Positions 56,278-64,000 of a stretch of DNA of 64,000 nucleotides are shown in pieces. Location of the stretch: the NCBI GenBank assembly GCA_024279945.1, contig JAJRRA010000080.1, positions 62,001 to 126,000 on the forward strand. Reading direction: 5' to 3'. The stretch comes from Gammaproteobacteria bacterium (lineage in GTDB: Bacteria > Pseudomonadota > Gammaproteobacteria > Xanthomonadales > SZUA-36). The notes under the pieces were generated by a model that saw nothing but the letters and a program-made list of their open reading frames with translations, was not told the origin of the DNA and ran no database searches. The first letter of the stretch is position 1. Every line of letters begins with the position of its first letter. The translations under genes and the position numbers were made by a program.

Positions 56278-57101
56278 AAAAGGGGCCGGATACATTTTAT
56301 GCTGAATCTTGCTTGCGGGGCCTCCCCCTTTTGCCTGTGCCCAGCTTAATCGACAAGGCTGCTTCTATTTTTCGTTTGAACTGTTCGCTACCGGTTGGTA
56401 AACCTTTGCGCAGGTTGTAGCGAATCGCGTGAACATCCGCCTCTTCCAGGGTTGTGTTGAACAGCCCAATATAGCGTTTACGGCGACTTTGATCATCGCA
56501 ATCAAGCGCAAGCCAGACCGAGTGGGGGGACAGTAGCGCATCGATATCACCCAGTGCGTTACTTCTGAAACTGGACCAGGGATATTCTTCGGGGCGCTTG
56601 ACCATCTTCGCACGCACCGGATTGAGTTCTATATAGCGATAACAGACCAGACAATATCGGTCGCTGTCCACCAGTGAAGACTTGAAGCGTCCTTCCCACA
56701 GGGTCCCCGAGCGACAATGGGTTTTGTTGATGGTTCGGACATAATCACGGCCCAAATCCCTGATCAACAGCGATACGCCTGTCGGCGTTGAAGGGGTCAC
56801 CAGCAGATGAACGTGGTTGGTCATGAGTACATAAGCGTGCACCTGGCAGTGGTGTTTGCGGCTCGCCTCTTTCAGCAAATCTAGGTAAAGACGGTAGTCG
56901 CGGTCGGCAAAGAAGCAGGTTTGGCGATTGTTGCCGCGCTGCGTAATGTGCTGTGGGACGCCGGGTAAGTTTAGTCGTGCAGGACGAGGCATGTGGCTTT
57001 TCCAAAAAGAAACCCATCATGGCCAAATGGATCACGTCTTGGGAAGTGTAAAATACCCCGATTGTTTGTCAGAAACTAGATAATTGTATCCGGCCCCTTT
57101 T
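56278..57101. mobile_element. REP-associated-type transposase element with 17-nt terminal inverted repeats
   Basis: AAAAGGGGCCGGATACA at 56278-56294 is repeated as its exact reverse complement at 57085-57101, and the only gene between is a Y1 transposase. Total length 824 bp. No flanking target duplication is seen, as expected for this family, which moves by single-stranded intermediates. Confidence 0.85.
56297..56992 (-). CDS. REP-associated tyrosine transposase (Y1/IS200-like superfamily)
   Basis: 231 residues. Typical start MPRPARLNLPGVPQHITQRG with the conserved QRGNNR, the HUH metal motif in MTNHVHLLVTP (about residues 52-62), the nucleophile tyrosine expected in the DLGRDYVRTIN helix (about 90), and the family block SLVDSDRYCLVCYRYIELNPVRAKMV split around 110-135. 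Unlike most IS200 transposases it carries a basic C-terminal tail. Likely mobilises or maintains short palindromic repeats. Confidence 0.9.
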   Translation of the reverse strand: MPRPARLNLPGVPQHITQRGNNRQTCFFADRDYRLYLDLLKEASRKHHCQVHAYVLMTNHVHLLVTPSTPTGVSLLIRDLGRDYVRTINKTHCRSGTLWEGRFKSSLVDSDRYCLVCYRYIELNPVRAKMVKRPEEYPWSSFRSNALGDIDALLSPHSVWLALDCDDQSRRKRYIGLFNTTLEEADVHAIRYNLRKGLPTGSEQFKRKIEAALSIKLGTGKRGRPRKQDSA

Positions 57102-57114
57102 ACAGTCGTCGCTG

Positions 57115-58068
57115 TCAGTCCAGCTCCAGGCGGTTGGGCTTGACCGCAATCTCCTCGCGCAGATTGCCCGTGCCGCTGGCGCTGAAAGCCGGGAAAACAT
57201 ACCGTGTGGGAAACGCATCAGAGTAATAGAAGGTCCTGCCGTCAGCGCCATTGCGGGTGATCTCTTCGATGGTGACGTTGCGCTTCCAATCCCAGCCCGC
57301 AACCGTCGCGTTGATCCACTCGGCTATCGCCGCCCCGGCACCCTCGGCGAGAATATCGAGGCTGTCGCAGCGAACTCTCAGGTACTCGAGTGCAACCCGA
57401 GGCAGATCTTGCAGCGTATGCGGCTGGAAGCTTTCGGGAAAGCACCGGTAGAAGTCGTACTGGCGAATAATCTTGTCATTGCGTCCGAGGGCGATGACTG
57501 TGATCTGCTTACGATCACCCCCACCTTCTACCACGTCTTGCCACCACTCTGACAGTTCGCTGCCATCCTTCATCACGCTAGCCCGGATGGTGATGCTCCC
57601 GAAGTGCGCGTCACCGGGCCCGTAGACGCGAAAGTTTTGTCCCTTGCCGGCCGACAGTTCGCGCTCATCGATCACCAGGTCTTCAATGGTGATCGAATCG
57701 ACCTTGGCCCTTACGACCGTGGCCCCGTCAATTTTCAATCTGAACTTGCCGCTACCTTTCCCGGAACGCCGGGGAGTGAGCGGCCGGCGCAAGGTGAGGG
57801 TGTCGACGTACTTCTGCCCCACCTGTACCTGATCCGTTTCGGGTGAACCGGCGGCGACCTCGACGTTCAGTGAGCCCCCACTAGCAGTCTCCCAGGCGCT
57901 GTTAGCGTCGGTGTTGGAACCCGCACCGGTGATCTCCACCGTGAACCCGGCCACGACGAGCATGTCGTCGGGCGAGTATGTACCACCCCAAACCGCCGGG
58001 CTATGCACAGTGATACCCGTTACGAAGACAACGAGCCCGGCTAACATTGAAATGGATGCACGTTTCAT
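57115..58068 (-). CDS. Secreted protein with phage tail-tube (gp19-like) similarity
   Basis: 317 residues with a signal peptide (MKRASISMLAGLVVFVTGIT, cleavage near residue 29). The middle, FGSITIRASVMKDGSELSEWW (in two blocks, about 175-195) and KIIRQYDFYRCFPESFQP (about 221-238), follows the pattern of the T4 gp19-type tail tube family (YGxITLKRGVxxDxxLWxW, then WxFxNAWP). A signal peptide on such a protein is odd. No other tail genes are nearby. The match is by pattern and needs a profile search; otherwise hypothetical. Confidence 0.5.
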   Translation of the reverse strand: MKRASISMLAGLVVFVTGITVHSPAVWGGTYSPDDMLVVAGFTVEITGAGSNTDANSAWETASGGSLNVEVAAGSPETDQVQVGQKYVDTLTLRRPLTPRRSGKGSGKFRLKIDGATVVRAKVDSITIEDLVIDERELSAGKGQNFRVYGPGDAHFGSITIRASVMKDGSELSEWWQDVVEGGGDRKQITVIALGRNDKIIRQYDFYRCFPESFQPHTLQDLPRVALEYLRVRCDSLDILAEGAGAAIAEWINATVAGWDWKRNVTIEEITRNGADGRTFYYSDAFPTRYVFPAFSASGTGNLREEIAVKPNRLELD

Positions 58069-58238
58069 GGCAGACTCCCTGATGGTGACTGATGCGCGAA
58101 TCGACAGCTTCGACCAGCGTACCAGAGGTGCGTAGGAAGTTCAAAAACCAACTTCAATTACAGGGCACGGAAGCATGCCAGGATGGTAAATATCAGGATG
58201 TCTGCCGGAATTTAACTCTGATGTGTGTCAGTTTTTAC

Positions 58239-58266
58239 TCTGACCCCAAATATCTGACCCCAAATA
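58239..58266. repeat. Tandem 14-nt duplication with GGGGTCAG half-site
   Basis: TCTGACCCCAAATA occurs twice in a row (58239-58252 and 58253-58266). TTTACTCTGACCCC is the same sequence as one arm of the palindromes at 5655-5685 and 6292-6322, so this looks like a half copy or remnant of that repeat family, next to the transposase element. Confidence 0.7.
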
Positions 58267-58301
58267 TCCGAAAAGTAAGATACAAGGCAGCACTAATCGA
58301 C

Positions 58302-58400
58302 ACCTTTGCGCGGCATCTTCTTTCGGCGGACATCGACTGGTCGCATGGCCGCATTCGCGTTATGGGTAAGGGTCGCTGTGAAGTGCACCCGGAGGGGGTT
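58302..58400 (+). pseudogene. Remnant of a tyrosine recombinase/integrase
   Basis: A short stretch translating to LLSADIDWSHGRIRVMGKGR resembles the SDIDWRRGxIRVxGKGR segment of Xer/phage-type integrases. There is no catalytic RHRY set and no full frame, so it is a broken fragment. The surrounding 58069-58495 region otherwise holds only the GGGGTCAG remnant and no gene I can support. Confidence 0.4.
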
Positions 58401-58495
58401 AAGATCATACCAAAACGGGTCACCCAGATCATCCGTGGCCAACCTCAGCAAAGCCATTGCTTCCTGGCGAAGTTCCGCAATAAATTGAATTGGCC

Positions 58496-58526
58496 AGCTA
58501 CTATAGCTATCATGGCTATAGTAGCT
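58496..58526. promoter_or_regulatory. Toxin-antitoxin operator palindrome
   Basis: AGCTACTATAGC (58496-58507), 7-nt spacer, GCTATAGTAGCT (58515-58526): perfect 12-nt arms, 19 bp before the antitoxin ATG. Phd/YefM antitoxins repress their own operon by binding such palindromes. Confidence 0.8.
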
Positions 58527-58545
58527 ACCAGGAGTTAATAGCACA

Positions 58546-58836
58546 ATGAAGACAATGGCAGCAAAAGATGCAAAAAATCGTTTTGGTCAGTTGATCGATG
58601 AGGCACAGCGGCAACCAGTCACCGTTGAGAAAAATGGCAGACCATTTGTTGTGGTTCAGTCCTATAATGATTTTCAAATGGCACAACAACACAGGATGAC
58701 ATCATTACGTGCTGCTATCGAAGAGGCCCACACAGAGTATGACAAAGGTCGGGAAATACCATTTGATCAAGCTGCGGTTGATAAAATCACAGCCACCGGG
58801 CGGCGACTGTTGTCTGAGCGCAAGCTCAAACGGTGA
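58546..58836 (+). CDS. Phd/YefM-family antitoxin
   Basis: 96 residues. The N-terminal AKDAKNRFGQLIDEAQRQPVTVEKNGRPFVVV region (about residues 5-37; quoted in parts AKDAKNRFGQLID and VTVEKNGRPFVVV) is the Phd/YefM DNA-binding fold. The C-terminal half is charged and likely wraps the toxin. Stop overlaps the toxin start by four bases, the usual antitoxin-first order. A GGAG lies 15 bp before the ATG and the operator palindrome just upstream. Confidence 0.88.
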   Translation: MKTMAAKDAKNRFGQLIDEAQRQPVTVEKNGRPFVVVQSYNDFQMAQQHRMTSLRAAIEEAHTEYDKGREIPFDQAAVDKITATGRRLLSERKLKR

Positions 58837-59144
58837 CAATCGTTCAGTATCAGGCTGCTGCCGAGGCAGACCTGGTTGAAGTATGGCTACAGCTCGCCGA
58901 TGAGGGCGGCCTCAATCGAGCCGACGAATACATTTCAAAATTACAGGCATTTTGTGAATTGATTGCGAGTCAGCCCGATATGTGCCTGAACAGACCGGAC
59001 ATCGCAAAAGCTGTCCGATCAATTCCGGTGGATCGATATGTCATTTATTATGAACATTACGGTTCAACGTTATCGGTACTGCGCGTCTGGCACACAGCGC
59101 AAGATCCTAAGTCATTATCGGTAATCGTGCCGGACTGCCATTAG
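58833..59144 (+). CDS. RelE/ParE-family toxin
   Basis: 103 residues from a GTG overlapping the antitoxin stop. Pattern YQAAAEADLVEVWLQLADE at the N terminus, SQPDMCLNRPDIAKAVRSI in the middle and YVIYYEHYGSTLSVLRVWH at the end are those of ParE-type toxins (plasmid-stabilisation family). ParE members poison gyrase and RelE members cut mRNA; which applies cannot be read here. Confidence 0.87.
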   Translation: MTIVQYQAAAEADLVEVWLQLADEGGLNRADEYISKLQAFCELIASQPDMCLNRPDIAKAVRSIPVDRYVIYYEHYGSTLSVLRVWHTAQDPKSLSVIVPDCH

Positions 59145-59168
59145 TATAAAATGATGCCTGGCAGACTC

Positions 59169-59693
59169 TTAGAGATAGGGGGCATCATCGGGGTCGTTTT
59201 CGGTCTCGACGCTGGCGCTCGCGGGTAGTTTGGCCATTGCCTCCCGTAGCATCTCGACATGTTCGGACTCCTCGTCTCGAAGCTCGGCAAACAGTGTCCT
59301 GACCTCGGGATCAGTGATGCCGGGCAAGGCCATATCGTAGAAGTCGTAGGCCTTCTTCTCAGCGGCGATCCCAAGCTCAAACGCCTGGACCGTGGACATG
59401 CCGCGGCGCGGCGCTCCCATTTCCGGGGCCTCGACGTCATAGAGGTCGACCAGCTTCAGCTTCATGGGGGTCTTACCAAACAGAGTCATGCGTCGGGCGA
59501 GCAGGTCACTTCCGTGCTTTGCCTCGTTCTCAACCATCGAGGCAAAGAAGGATCCAGCATCATAGCCGCTGCCGGTGTGGCCGAGCTGTGAGGCGAAAAT
59601 TTTGTAGCGCTGAAGCGCTTCCTCCTCGATCAGAATCGCGAGGTCGAGGGCGTCCATTAAGCTGAGCCTGGACAGGTCTAGACTGGTGGTCAT
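59169..59693 (-). CDS. Ferritin-like/rubrerythrin-family diiron protein
   Basis: 174 residues, a four-helix bundle with the spaced metal ligands of ferritin-like proteins: EEEALQRY (about 23-30), ENEAKHG (about 55-61), AAEKKAYDFY (about 110-119) and RDEESEHVEM (about 139-148). No rubredoxin-type cysteines are present. Probably handles iron or peroxide. Convergent with the toxin gene. Confidence 0.8.
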   Translation of the reverse strand: MTTSLDLSRLSLMDALDLAILIEEEALQRYKIFASQLGHTGSGYDAGSFFASMVENEAKHGSDLLARRMTLFGKTPMKLKLVDLYDVEAPEMGAPRRGMSTVQAFELGIAAEKKAYDFYDMALPGITDPEVRTLFAELRDEESEHVEMLREAMAKLPASASVETENDPDDAPYL

Positions 59694-59825
59694 TAAATTG
59701 AACTCCTGTGCTGGGTTTGATGTTCCGAAGCGGATTCGATCGACATTGCGGGCCCCGAATATTAATCAGTTGCTGAACGGGGGCGGTATCGGTTTCCCCG
59801 ACCCGCAGACAGAAATTGGTGGCCG

Positions 59826-62810
59826 CTATTTCCCAAATAAATCCTTCGGATCCGGCGCCTGTCTGCCCTGCGCTTTCCTTCTCGCATAGGGTTTGGAGGG
59901 TTTGCCTTCCTGCCAGTAGCCTTTGGCCTGTTCCTTTTCGCCCGCTTTTTCCCGTCGCTGTTTCTCCTTGATCGCGCGGAGAATCTTTTCGGATGTGATC
60001 GGCAGTTCGGTAAACCAGATGCCGGTTGCGGTGGATATGGCGTGAGCCACAGCACCCAGAACCGGCAGGGTGGCGCCTTCACCGATTTCCTTGGCTCCAT
60101 AGGGCCCTTCGGGCTCATAGGAATCCACCAGCCCGCTGAATATTTCCGGGGCGTCCTTGATGGTCAGTTGGAGATACTCATGCAAACTGGGATTGATTAT
60201 CCTGCCCTTGTCGTCAAAGACCGTATCTTCCATGATGGTCTCACCGGCACTCATGACAATGGCCCCTTCCACCTGTCCATGGACCGCCATGGGGTTAATG
60301 GGTGTGCCGCAATCGTGGTAGTCATAAAATTTTTCCAGGTCTACCTTACCGGTCTCCAGATCCACTGAAACCTCGCATACCGCGCTGCCGAAAGAATACG
60401 CCGGGCTGGTGCCGACCGCGGCCCCCTTGTAATCGCCCCCCAGCCCTTCCGGTGGTTTGTAATTTCCGGTTCCCACCAGGGGCCCATTGTCACTGAAATA
60501 CATCCGGGCCGCCTCCGCCCAGTCCATGCCGTTCTCTTCATCTTCCAGCCGGAAAATTCGCCCATTTTTTGCGCCTAGTTCATCCTCGGAGCAGCCAAGG
60601 ATTTCAGCCGCGTACGGTTTGAGCTTGGCGAGCACGTCCTGACCGGCGCGGGAAACCGCGTTACCACCCATCAGCGTGATGCGGGATGAATAAGCCCCGA
60701 GATCGATGGGGCTGATGTCGGAATCCTCCGTTCTGATCCTTACCCGGTCCAGCGGAATACCCAATCCTTCGGCACACATTTGCGACAAAACGGTATCCGA
60801 CCCCTGGCCGATATCTGCGGCGCCGATGAACAACACGGCAGCCATACCGTCCTCCAGTATCTTCACCACCGCATTGGAGTGGGGAAAAACCGGTTTCTTG
60901 AGGAATGTCTTGGGGGTCTTTTCATGGCTCAGGCGCACCTCACCCCGGTAGATGGCATAACCCGCTCCCGAGACAAAGCCGCCGGAGCCTATCCCTATAC
61001 CCTTGCCTGGGGGCAGTTTCCCGTACTTCCCGTCCCACTGTGACCGTTCCCGGACCTTTTCCAGTGTTGCCTTGTATTCACAGCTTCGAATATCCAGGTC
61101 GTTGCAGGTTCGTGTATTGCGGTCCATGCCGTTTTTCAGGCGAATCTCCACCGGATCCATGCCGATCCCATCGGCCACCATGTTCAGCAACATCTCAAAA
61201 GCAAAACGGGGTTGTGGAACGCCGTGACCGCGCATGGCGCCACACGCGGGTTTATTGGTGAACATCCGGTAGCCCGAATACTTGTAATTGGGAAAATGGT
61301 ACAGCGTGGGTATCATGCTGCCGGCGTAGTAGGCAGTGATGACACCAAACGAAGAATAAGCCCCGCCATCGAGCAGAATGTAACTGTCAAACGCGGTGAT
61401 CGTTCCATCCTTTTTGACCCCGAGTTTGAACTTCATGTGTTGCTTGTGCCGGCCCCGGCCGTGATAGAACATCTCCTTGCGGGTATAGATCATCTTGACC
61501 GGCCTGCCGATCCGGCGGGCAAATATCGCCGCGCACAGGTCCAGTGGCGTGGTCTCCGCTTTGCCCCCAAAACCTCCGCCAACTGCCGGTTTCATGATTT
61601 TGATCCTGCCCAGTGGAATTTCCAGTACGTGGGCCATCATGTAATGCACGTAGTGGGGAACCTGGGTTGAGGTATACAGCACCAGGGTTCCGTCGTTCTC
61701 CCAATGGGCTATAGAGGCATGGGGTTCCATCGGGCTTTGGTAGATGTGGTTGCCGACAAACGTTTCCTCAACGATATAATCAGCTTCCGCAAAACCCTGG
61801 GCAACATCACCAAATTCGTGTTCAACTTTGGTGTTGATGTTGTTCTTGAAGCGGGGGTGGTCATGCAACTGGATCGCCCCCTCGGCAATGGCGTCCTGGG
61901 GATTGAATACCGCGGGATACTCTTCGTATTCCACCTCAATCAAGGCAATGGCCCGGGTGGCGGTTTCCTCATCAACCGCTGCTACGGCCGCAAGCTCGTC
62001 TCCGACATAGCGCACGATTCCCTTGGAAAGCACGTGTTCGTCATAGCGGGCGGGTGATACACCGTAACGTACATCCGGAACATCATCGCCGGTGATGACA
62101 TCCAGCACACCGGGAAGCGCCCTGGCTCGCGATGTGTCGATGGACAGGATCTTGCCGTGAGCGATCGTGCTGCCCAGTATCTTGCCGTAAATCATGTTGG
62201 GCAGTTCGATATCGGCGGTATAGTGCGTACGTCCCGTCACCTTGTCCCGGGCATCAACCCGGGGCAGGCTGCGACCGACAACGGCATGCTGGTCGAGATC
62301 GTCGTGGTTGTCCGCGCCCAGATCCGGATCCGCCGCGTATTTTTCCACTTTCTCAACCGCCCGCTTGATGGCGGTATAACCGGTGCACCGGCACATGTTT
62401 CCGGCCAGGGCTTCTTCTATCTCCTCTGCGGTAGGATTTTCATTGGAATCCAGCAGTGCCTGGGCATTGATCATCATGCCGGGAGTGCAATAGCCGCACT
62501 GGATTGCACCCTCGTTTACAAAAGACCGTTGTAACGGGGAAAGTTCACCGTTTTTCGCCAGACCCTCAATCGTTATCAGCTTGCAGCCAACGGCGGATAC
62601 TGCCAGGATCAGGCAACTGTTGATGGGTTCACCGTCCAGCATGACCGAACAGGCGCCGCAATCACCGACATCGCAACCCTTCTTGGTTCCGGTGAGACGT
62701 ATCTTGTCCCTGAGCACATCCAGCAGTGTTTCATTTTGCTTTACCGAGACATTGTATGTCTGGCCGTTGACATCGAGTTGGATGTTTTTATAGCTGGTGG
62801 AGTTACTCAT
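59826..62810 (-). CDS. Molybdenum hydroxylase: fused [2Fe-2S] and Mo-cofactor subunit
   Basis: 994 residues from ATG 62810, preceded by GGGAGG. Residues 1-160: two-cluster [2Fe-2S] domain (GCDVGDCGACSVML, QCGYCTPGM, NMCRCTGYT). Residues 175-940: xanthine-oxidase-type Mo domain with AVGGGFGGKAETTP, DLGAYSSRITLMGGNAV and the late GAKEIGEGATLP with the conserved Glu. The last 50 residues are very basic. Related to the Hcr subunits but fused in one chain. Oxidises or reduces an aromatic or N-heterocyclic substrate; which is unknown. Confidence 0.85.
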   Translation of the reverse strand: MSNSTSYKNIQLDVNGQTYNVSVKQNETLLDVLRDKIRLTGTKKGCDVGDCGACSVMLDGEPINSCLILAVSAVGCKLITIEGLAKNGELSPLQRSFVNEGAIQCGYCTPGMMINAQALLDSNENPTAEEIEEALAGNMCRCTGYTAIKRAVEKVEKYAADPDLGADNHDDLDQHAVVGRSLPRVDARDKVTGRTHYTADIELPNMIYGKILGSTIAHGKILSIDTSRARALPGVLDVITGDDVPDVRYGVSPARYDEHVLSKGIVRYVGDELAAVAAVDEETATRAIALIEVEYEEYPAVFNPQDAIAEGAIQLHDHPRFKNNINTKVEHEFGDVAQGFAEADYIVEETFVGNHIYQSPMEPHASIAHWENDGTLVLYTSTQVPHYVHYMMAHVLEIPLGRIKIMKPAVGGGFGGKAETTPLDLCAAIFARRIGRPVKMIYTRKEMFYHGRGRHKQHMKFKLGVKKDGTITAFDSYILLDGGAYSSFGVITAYYAGSMIPTLYHFPNYKYSGYRMFTNKPACGAMRGHGVPQPRFAFEMLLNMVADGIGMDPVEIRLKNGMDRNTRTCNDLDIRSCEYKATLEKVRERSQWDGKYGKLPPGKGIGIGSGGFVSGAGYAIYRGEVRLSHEKTPKTFLKKPVFPHSNAVVKILEDGMAAVLFIGAADIGQGSDTVLSQMCAEGLGIPLDRVRIRTEDSDISPIDLGAYSSRITLMGGNAVSRAGQDVLAKLKPYAAEILGCSEDELGAKNGRIFRLEDEENGMDWAEAARMYFSDNGPLVGTGNYKPPEGLGGDYKGAAVGTSPAYSFGSAVCEVSVDLETGKVDLEKFYDYHDCGTPINPMAVHGQVEGAIVMSAGETIMEDTVFDDKGRIINPSLHEYLQLTIKDAPEIFSGLVDSYEPEGPYGAKEIGEGATLPVLGAVAHAISTATGIWFTELPITSEKILRAIKEKQRREKAGEKEQAKGYWQEGKPSKPYARRKAQGRQAPDPKDLFGK

Positions 62811-63693
62811 TGATACGACCTCCCGCTCTGGTAATTGCCTCAAGCAGCGATCGCCTCGTGAGTACTTCTATCAGTTCACGCCGGTATTGCGCACTGCCCC
62901 GAAGATCGGAGATGGGTTTTGATTCCTGCCCGGCAATCACACCCGCCTGCGACAGCAGCGCATCCGTGGGGGTTTTACCATTCAGTAAGACGGAGGTTCC
63001 CTCAACCACCAACGGTATGGGAGCGACTGCACCCAGCACAATTCGGGCCTCATCTATGGTTTCAAGCGAAGCATTCAGTTTCACTACGCAAGCGACACTT
63101 GCCACGGCAAGAGCATTGGCTGCGCGCAACTGGAATGTCTGGTAGGAGAGACCGGCAGTGGGTGGCAAAAATGGAAGGGTGATATGGGTCAGCACCTCAT
63201 CATGGGTGCAGAGGTTATCTCTTGGCGCCCGGATAAAGTCCTCAACGCTGAGCTGCCGCCGGGAGTCTCCATTATTCAGTGACACCCGGGCGTTCAATGC
63301 AACGAATACCGGCGCCAGGTCAGAACAGGGCACGCAACTGGTGATATTTCCACCGATAGTGGCCATGTTGCGCAGTGAAGTGGCAGCAATGGCCAGAAAA
63401 GCGTCGGACAAACCAGGGAAGTCCGCATCCAGGCCCTGGTGCTTCAGGGCCATGTTCGGGGTGCTCAGGGTACCGATGAAATAGCCTTCATCTTTTTTCT
63501 CTATCGACTTCAAGCCGGGCACCCTGCGCAGAGAAACCAGGGAATCGACGCCCTCAATCCGGTTTGCCTTGAGGTCAACCAGTATATCCGTCCCGCCCGC
63601 AAGTATCCGGCTGCTGTCCCCCAGTGCTCTGAGCTGGTCACAGACTTCCTTTAGCGAGGAAGGTTCGTGGACCGTAATGTCCGGCATTTGCAT
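62803..63693 (-). CDS. Molybdenum hydroxylase FAD subunit
   Basis: 296 residues from ATG 63693 (AGGTGA 5 bp before it; a GTG at 63702 is less likely). FAD motifs ILAGGTDILVDLKA (about 31-44) and LRNMATIGGNITSC (about 107-120). The cysteine-rich insertion of HcrB is absent, so no [4Fe-4S] cluster, which argues against a benzoyl-CoA-forming reductase. Its stop overlaps the start of the fused subunit gene (ATGAGTAA). Confidence 0.87.
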   Translation of the reverse strand: MQMPDITVHEPSSLKEVCDQLRALGDSSRILAGGTDILVDLKANRIEGVDSLVSLRRVPGLKSIEKKDEGYFIGTLSTPNMALKHQGLDADFPGLSDAFLAIAATSLRNMATIGGNITSCVPCSDLAPVFVALNARVSLNNGDSRRQLSVEDFIRAPRDNLCTHDEVLTHITLPFLPPTAGLSYQTFQLRAANALAVASVACVVKLNASLETIDEARIVLGAVAPIPLVVEGTSVLLNGKTPTDALLSQAGVIAGQESKPISDLRGSAQYRRELIEVLTRRSLLEAITRAGGRINE

Positions 63694-63779
63694 ATTATTC
63701 ACCTGATATTTAATAGAATTCAGTCTTGAGACCCGAAACGATCGGGTCGTTTATTTATTGGTGTACTGTCACACGTATA

Positions 63780-64000
63780 TCAGTAGGTTTCAACGTGATA
63801 ACGCCCGGCAGCTTGCATTTGTGTGGAAAGTTCCGACCAGTCAAGCTCATGGTTTTGGCAGATTTCTGCAAAGGCTTCATCGACGCCCTGCTCCATGCCT
63901 TTGAGCCCGCAAATAAACACAAAAGTATTTTCGTCCTTGAGGTATTCAGCCAGCACATCAGCATGCTTGCGCATGCGGTCCTGAACATACTCTTTGTCCT
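63780..64000 (-). CDS. Ferredoxin-NADP reductase-type protein, C-terminal end (BoxA-like; cut by window edge)
   Basis: Only the last 73 codons are present. KEYVQDRMRKHADVLAEYL, FVFICGLKGMEQGVDEAF and the terminal GRYHVETY are the NADP-binding C-terminal end of plant-type ferredoxin-NADP reductases. The wording is closest to BoxA, the reductase of benzoyl-CoA 2,3-epoxidase, as I remember it; the iron-sulfur N-terminal part lies outside the window. If correct, the organism also has the oxygen-dependent benzoyl-CoA route. Confidence 0.6.
   Translation of the reverse strand, partial: DKEYVQDRMRKHADVLAEYLKDENTFVFICGLKGMEQGVDEAFAEICQNHELDWSELSTQMQAAGRYHVETY

Noticed and set aside
58293-58544. An 83-codon minus-strand frame
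   Set aside because: No similarity recognised; it overlaps the toxin-antitoxin operator and the recombinase remnant.

Overview
The window (64 kb) reads as the chromosome of a gammaproteobacterium. The left end carries an ordinary housekeeping block that includes zipA, a cell-division gene largely confined to Gammaproteobacteria, with ligA, smc, scpA/scpB, rluB, rlmB and rnr. The rest is dominated by genes for degrading phenolic compounds without oxygen. The genus cannot be read from the sequence; a facultatively anaerobic, aromatic-degrading relative of the Chromatiales would fit, but that is inference. I saw no rRNA, tRNA or CRISPR array.

Layout. 1-5043 (-): ligA (cut by the window edge), zipA, smc. 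5157-9996 (+): queF, a YciI-family gene, bolA, a YciO-family gene, scpA, scpB, rluB and an HD-domain protein, interrupted by a dispersed palindromic repeat family built on GGGGTCAG. 10337-13826 (-): nucleoside deaminase, rlmB, rnr. 13903-24725 (-): a phenylphosphate-type phenol carboxylation locus (split dikinase PpsA/PpsB, UbiD decarboxylase, Tm-1-like protein, CBS protein PpsC, LpdD-like prenyl-flavin chaperone, UbiX) with a XylR/DmpR-type sigma-54 activator at its end, a good sigma-54 promoter before ppsA, and upstream a rare fusion of a CTP-dependent riboflavin kinase-like domain to a HAD phosphatase. 24869-30462 (+): sensor kinase, NtrC-type regulator, then a sigma-54 promoter leading into a receiver protein, a six-BON-domain periplasmic protein and a DUF1269-like protein. 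30520-32665 (-): an aryl-CoA ligase and an isopentenyl-diphosphate isomerase. 32706-41259 (+): a TetR regulator, the three subunits of 4-hydroxybenzoyl-CoA reductase, and a 1251-residue flavo-iron-sulfur protein that resembles the two subunits of NfnAB fused. 41478-43969 (-): eptA and a small beta-barrel protein.

44149-55497 (-) is a nine-gene operon not recognised as any described pathway: phytoene-desaturase-like flavoprotein, ETF beta and alpha, membrane ETF:quinone-type Fe-S protein, a second split dikinase pair, aldehyde dehydrogenase, SDR and a HAD hydrolase. It is divergent from a second TetR gene whose promoter shares a motif with that of the first. 56278-59693 holds mobile and accessory DNA: a REP-associated-type transposase with perfect 17-nt terminal repeats, a secreted tail-tube-like protein, a recombinase remnant, a Phd/ParE toxin-antitoxin pair and a ferritin-like protein. 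59826-64000 (-): a second molybdenum hydroxylase with its [2Fe-2S] and Mo subunits fused, its FAD subunit, and the end of a BoxA-like reductase.

How they fit (inference from families and order): phenol is phosphorylated by PpsABC, carboxylated by the prFMN enzyme UbiD to 4-hydroxybenzoate, activated by the CoA ligase, and reductively dehydroxylated by HcrCAB to benzoyl-CoA, with low-potential electrons perhaps supplied by the Nfn-like fusion. UbiX, LpdD, the riboflavin kinase-like/HAD fusion and the isomerase could together supply the prenylated flavin. The second dikinase operon probably phosphorylates a different alcohol or phenol and passes electrons by ETF to the quinone pool.
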